From Cylindrotheca closterium (Eukaryota > Bacillariophyta > Bacillariophyceae > Bacillariales > Bacillariaceae): DNA of 64,000 bases. Below, in pieces: positions 61,894 through 64,000 of the stretch. The position numbers and the translations under genes are program-made. The notes below the pieces were generated by a model. The model was not told the origin of the DNA and searched no databases. It saw nothing but the letters and a program-made list of their open reading frames with translations. The stretch covers positions 590,784-654,783 of the forward strand of contig CAKOGP040001980.1 of NCBI GenBank assembly GCA_933822405.4, given 5' to 3'. Numbering within the stretch: the first letter of the stretch is position 1; every line of letters begins with the position of its first letter.

Positions 61894-64000
61894 TCAAGGC
61901 CCTAGGGTGTATAGCATCATATAGGCTGTCTTTCGTCTTGGCTTGTCTTCGAGTACATCCGCTTCAGATACTTGTTCCACCATAGTATCATCAAAAGATA
62001 CCCAGGTTTTGCCCTTTCCAGAATCGTCCTTTGGATCCTTGCGAAGAGCATCGGCAGTGTAGTGCCCCGATTCGGCCGAAGTTCCAATGTGGTGTACGAT
62101 CGATTGAATCTTGTACTCTTGTTTGGATGCTGCTGCCTCGGTTTGGCCTTCTTGTGAGTCTTCTTTCCCAAAGAAAGGATCCAAACTCAATGATTTAGTC
62201 AATTCGAGTGGAGCCTTGTTCTTGCGCAAGACAAAGGAAGGCGTGGTTTCGCCATCCTTGCGGGGTTGCTCCACCATGGCAAAGCGCTTGAGGTGCAACA
62301 AAATGGCCTTTGGTCGGGAGAGAACCTTCATAGTTTGCTCGGCGACCAATCCTTCGTCGCACTTTTCGCACTTGATCTCTCTATCTTCGGGCTTGAAGAA
62401 TTCTTCGAGGCACTGTTCCACATTGGGCTTACTGCTTTCATCCCCTTCCTTTTGCAAAATGTCTAGCGATAAATAACGGTACATTTCCTCCTTGGTTCTG
62501 TTCAATAGATGAATCAATGGGGGAAAGACTGTGTTAGCAAAACTGTTCCAACATCAACAATGGAGAATTCTTCGACTCATTCATCATCTTTCTGTTCTTA
62601 CCTAGTGTACCCACAAGACTTGCACTTGAGACAGACTGCGACATCCAGCCGAAAGAAATTGTCGGTTGGATAGTCTCCCTTGTTCTTTACTTCTTTCTCC
62701 GCTGCTGTTTCTGCATCCACCAACTCCTCGTGCATGGTATCCAAAAGGTCACCCAAGAATTCATTGGCATCACGTTGTTGATACCCCCGAAACTTGTTGG
62801 TCTTGTCGTCCACGGCCATTTTGATGTCGCGAGCCGAGGCGGAGGTTCGTTTGACTTGTTGCAAGTCTTGGAAGAGTTCCACGATGCTCGACACCACCGA
62901 GTGCTTTGGCAATTTGCCTCCAGAAGCCAATTGCTCAAGAAAGCTTGGAACCGAGTAGAGCATTTGCAAGGATGCATTCATGTAGCAGGTATTGCCAATG
63001 TTCTTGATGCCCCGAAAGTCGGGCATGGGCAATGGAGGCGGACTCGAGGCCAATGGGGATCGTGAGGGCGTTCTGCCTCTTGACGGACTAAGGGTAGCCA
63101 AGCTGTCATTCATGGTACTTCTCTTTTTTCGACCAGGCGACAGGAGCAGGGCCGACGTCAAGTTGTGCCGAATGGGAGATTGATTGACGTTGGCCGTTTC
63201 CAACGCCATGCTGGCCTTGTCCAGCTTCTTCTGGGAAAAGCCGTAGGTTCGCTTGCCCAGCATGTTCTTGCGTCTAAAAGGCGGAGTGCGATTGAGAGAA
63301 CGCGGGGGAGAGTCCACCAATGGGTCCTCTTCCTCAATGGACTTCTCCTTTTTGGTACTGCTGTTGCCGCCATACTTGTGAAAGGTTATCTTTCGTTTGG
63401 CCGATTCCACTTGAGCAGCAGCAGCAGCTTTGGCGAGACTTCGTTTGGAGGATGATGATGACGACTCGGGAGAGGCAATGATGGTCGATTGGGAATCCAT
63501 AATGGTCGGGGTTTGCGAAGCCACCACGGTCGATTGGGAATCCACAATGGTCGGGGTTTGCGAGGCCGCTACCGTCGACTGGCAATCCTCGGAGGAAGGT
63601 GGCATTGGAGAAGCCACAGTAGACCGTTTCGGGGCAAAGAAATTGCTGGGAGGGGCATTGCGCTTGACAGATGGAGGTGCGGAAGCTTGCTGGGTGTCCA
63701 CTTTCTTGGCCTTCTTCCGCCCGGGAAAGAAGCTGGTAATTTCGGGAGTGACAGTCTTGTTAGCCTTGCTACTTATCACTGGTTGTGCTCCATCGTTTTC
63801 GTCGTCATCATCGTCGTCGTCGTCATCATCATCGAAATGATTTCTGGCAACGGTATGTGGAGAGACGGTTCGACTTTGAAGATTAGGCGTCGTCATTTCG
63901 GCGCCAAACATTTCGTCATCCGAGTCGTCCTGCTGATGGACTCGTTTTCTCTTGAGCTTCTTTTTTCTTGATGGTGGCTTGGGAGCTTCTTCTGGTTCGG
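61894..64000 (-). CDS. ubiquitin-specific protease, 5' end beyond the right edge
   Basis: Exons 62603 region to the edge (62602-64000, still open at the edge) and 61894-62497, with a 104-nt intron (GTAAGA...CAG) in CGYTR-TKEEM. The first ATG seen at 63911 is in frame but the frame stays open upstream with a basic KKKLKRKR stretch, so the true start is probably outside. The N-terminal 290 residues are low complexity: an Asp run, three copies of QSTV-ASQTPTI-D, nuclear-localisation-like basic clusters. The catalytic part has the Cys box IKNIGNTCYMNASLQ, two CxxC zinc motifs (CLKCKSC, CEKCDEG) and the His box GTSAESGHYTADALR with WVSFDDTMV. It is probably a nuclear deubiquitinase; the closest named USP is not clear. 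Confidence 0.9.

Overview
This window looks like nuclear DNA of a diatom, probably a pennate one. That is an inference from several things seen together. Short (about 60-150 nt) GT-AG introns are frequent. Plastid-type proteins carry a secretory signal ending in an ASAFAP-like Phe motif (Rieske oxygenase 'TTAF', SufE-BolA 'TTAF', cupin 'DGFAP'). There is a protein with the DUF6824-type 'DVLCGRGG' domain, common in diatoms. Glycoside hydrolases of beta-1,3-glucan (chrysolaminarin-type) metabolism, a cellular RNA-dependent RNA polymerase and an apparent selenocysteine-containing PDI are also present. About 32 protein genes, three tRNA genes and one small inverted-repeat transposon-like element can be supported. 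Gene density is high and both strands are used evenly.

Layout. 1-8.8 kb: possible 3' end of a gene at the left edge, PC-esterase/TBL-like membrane protein, RNA-dependent RNA polymerase with SH3-like repeats (-), plastid PaO/TIC55-like Rieske oxygenase (-), F-box-like gene (+). 9-14 kb: secreted, membrane-anchored haem peroxidase (-), a MITE-like element inside a GTACC-rich stretch, GH72-like glucanosyltransferase (-). 14-24 kb: PPIE-type RRM protein (+), MLH1 (-), two identical tRNA-Asp genes flanking a serine carboxypeptidase (-), importin-7/8 (-). 24-37 kb: SufE-BolA fusion (-), DUF6824-like protein (+), amine oxidase (-), a protein joining a PP2A-B56-like region to a protein kinase (+), DAO-family oxidoreductase (-), acidic repeat protein (-), COMT-like methyltransferase (-). 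37-47 kb: membrane-anchored GH81 glucanase (+), NBS1/nibrin (-), DAD-like cupin (-), XPA-like/HMG-like protein (+), NSE4 (-). 47-57 kb: gene-poor stretch with a possible relic, six-unit polyubiquitin (+), MoaD (+), three ER thioredoxin/PDI-like genes, nucleoside hydrolase (-), tRNA-Arg. 57-64 kb: USP with a CaaX end (+), two small FREDYD-motif proteins (-), and a second USP truncated by the right edge (-).

The most interesting locus is the PDI cluster at 51.1-54.3 kb. Three paralogues encode a signal peptide, one thioredoxin domain, a coiled coil and an xEL/SDEL-type ER-retention tail. One is a normal CGHC protein. One is a CTHC protein whose reading frame needs two microexons of 6 and 4 nt. 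The third has an in-frame TGA exactly where the first active-site cysteine should be, which is best read as selenocysteine (U-G-H-C). Four genome-maintenance genes (MLH1, NBS1, NSE4, XPA-like) also lie within 30 kb, and two have E2F-like sequences upstream. Splice sites and starts were read by eye. Where an ORF began with a non-ATG codon I moved the start to the first good ATG.
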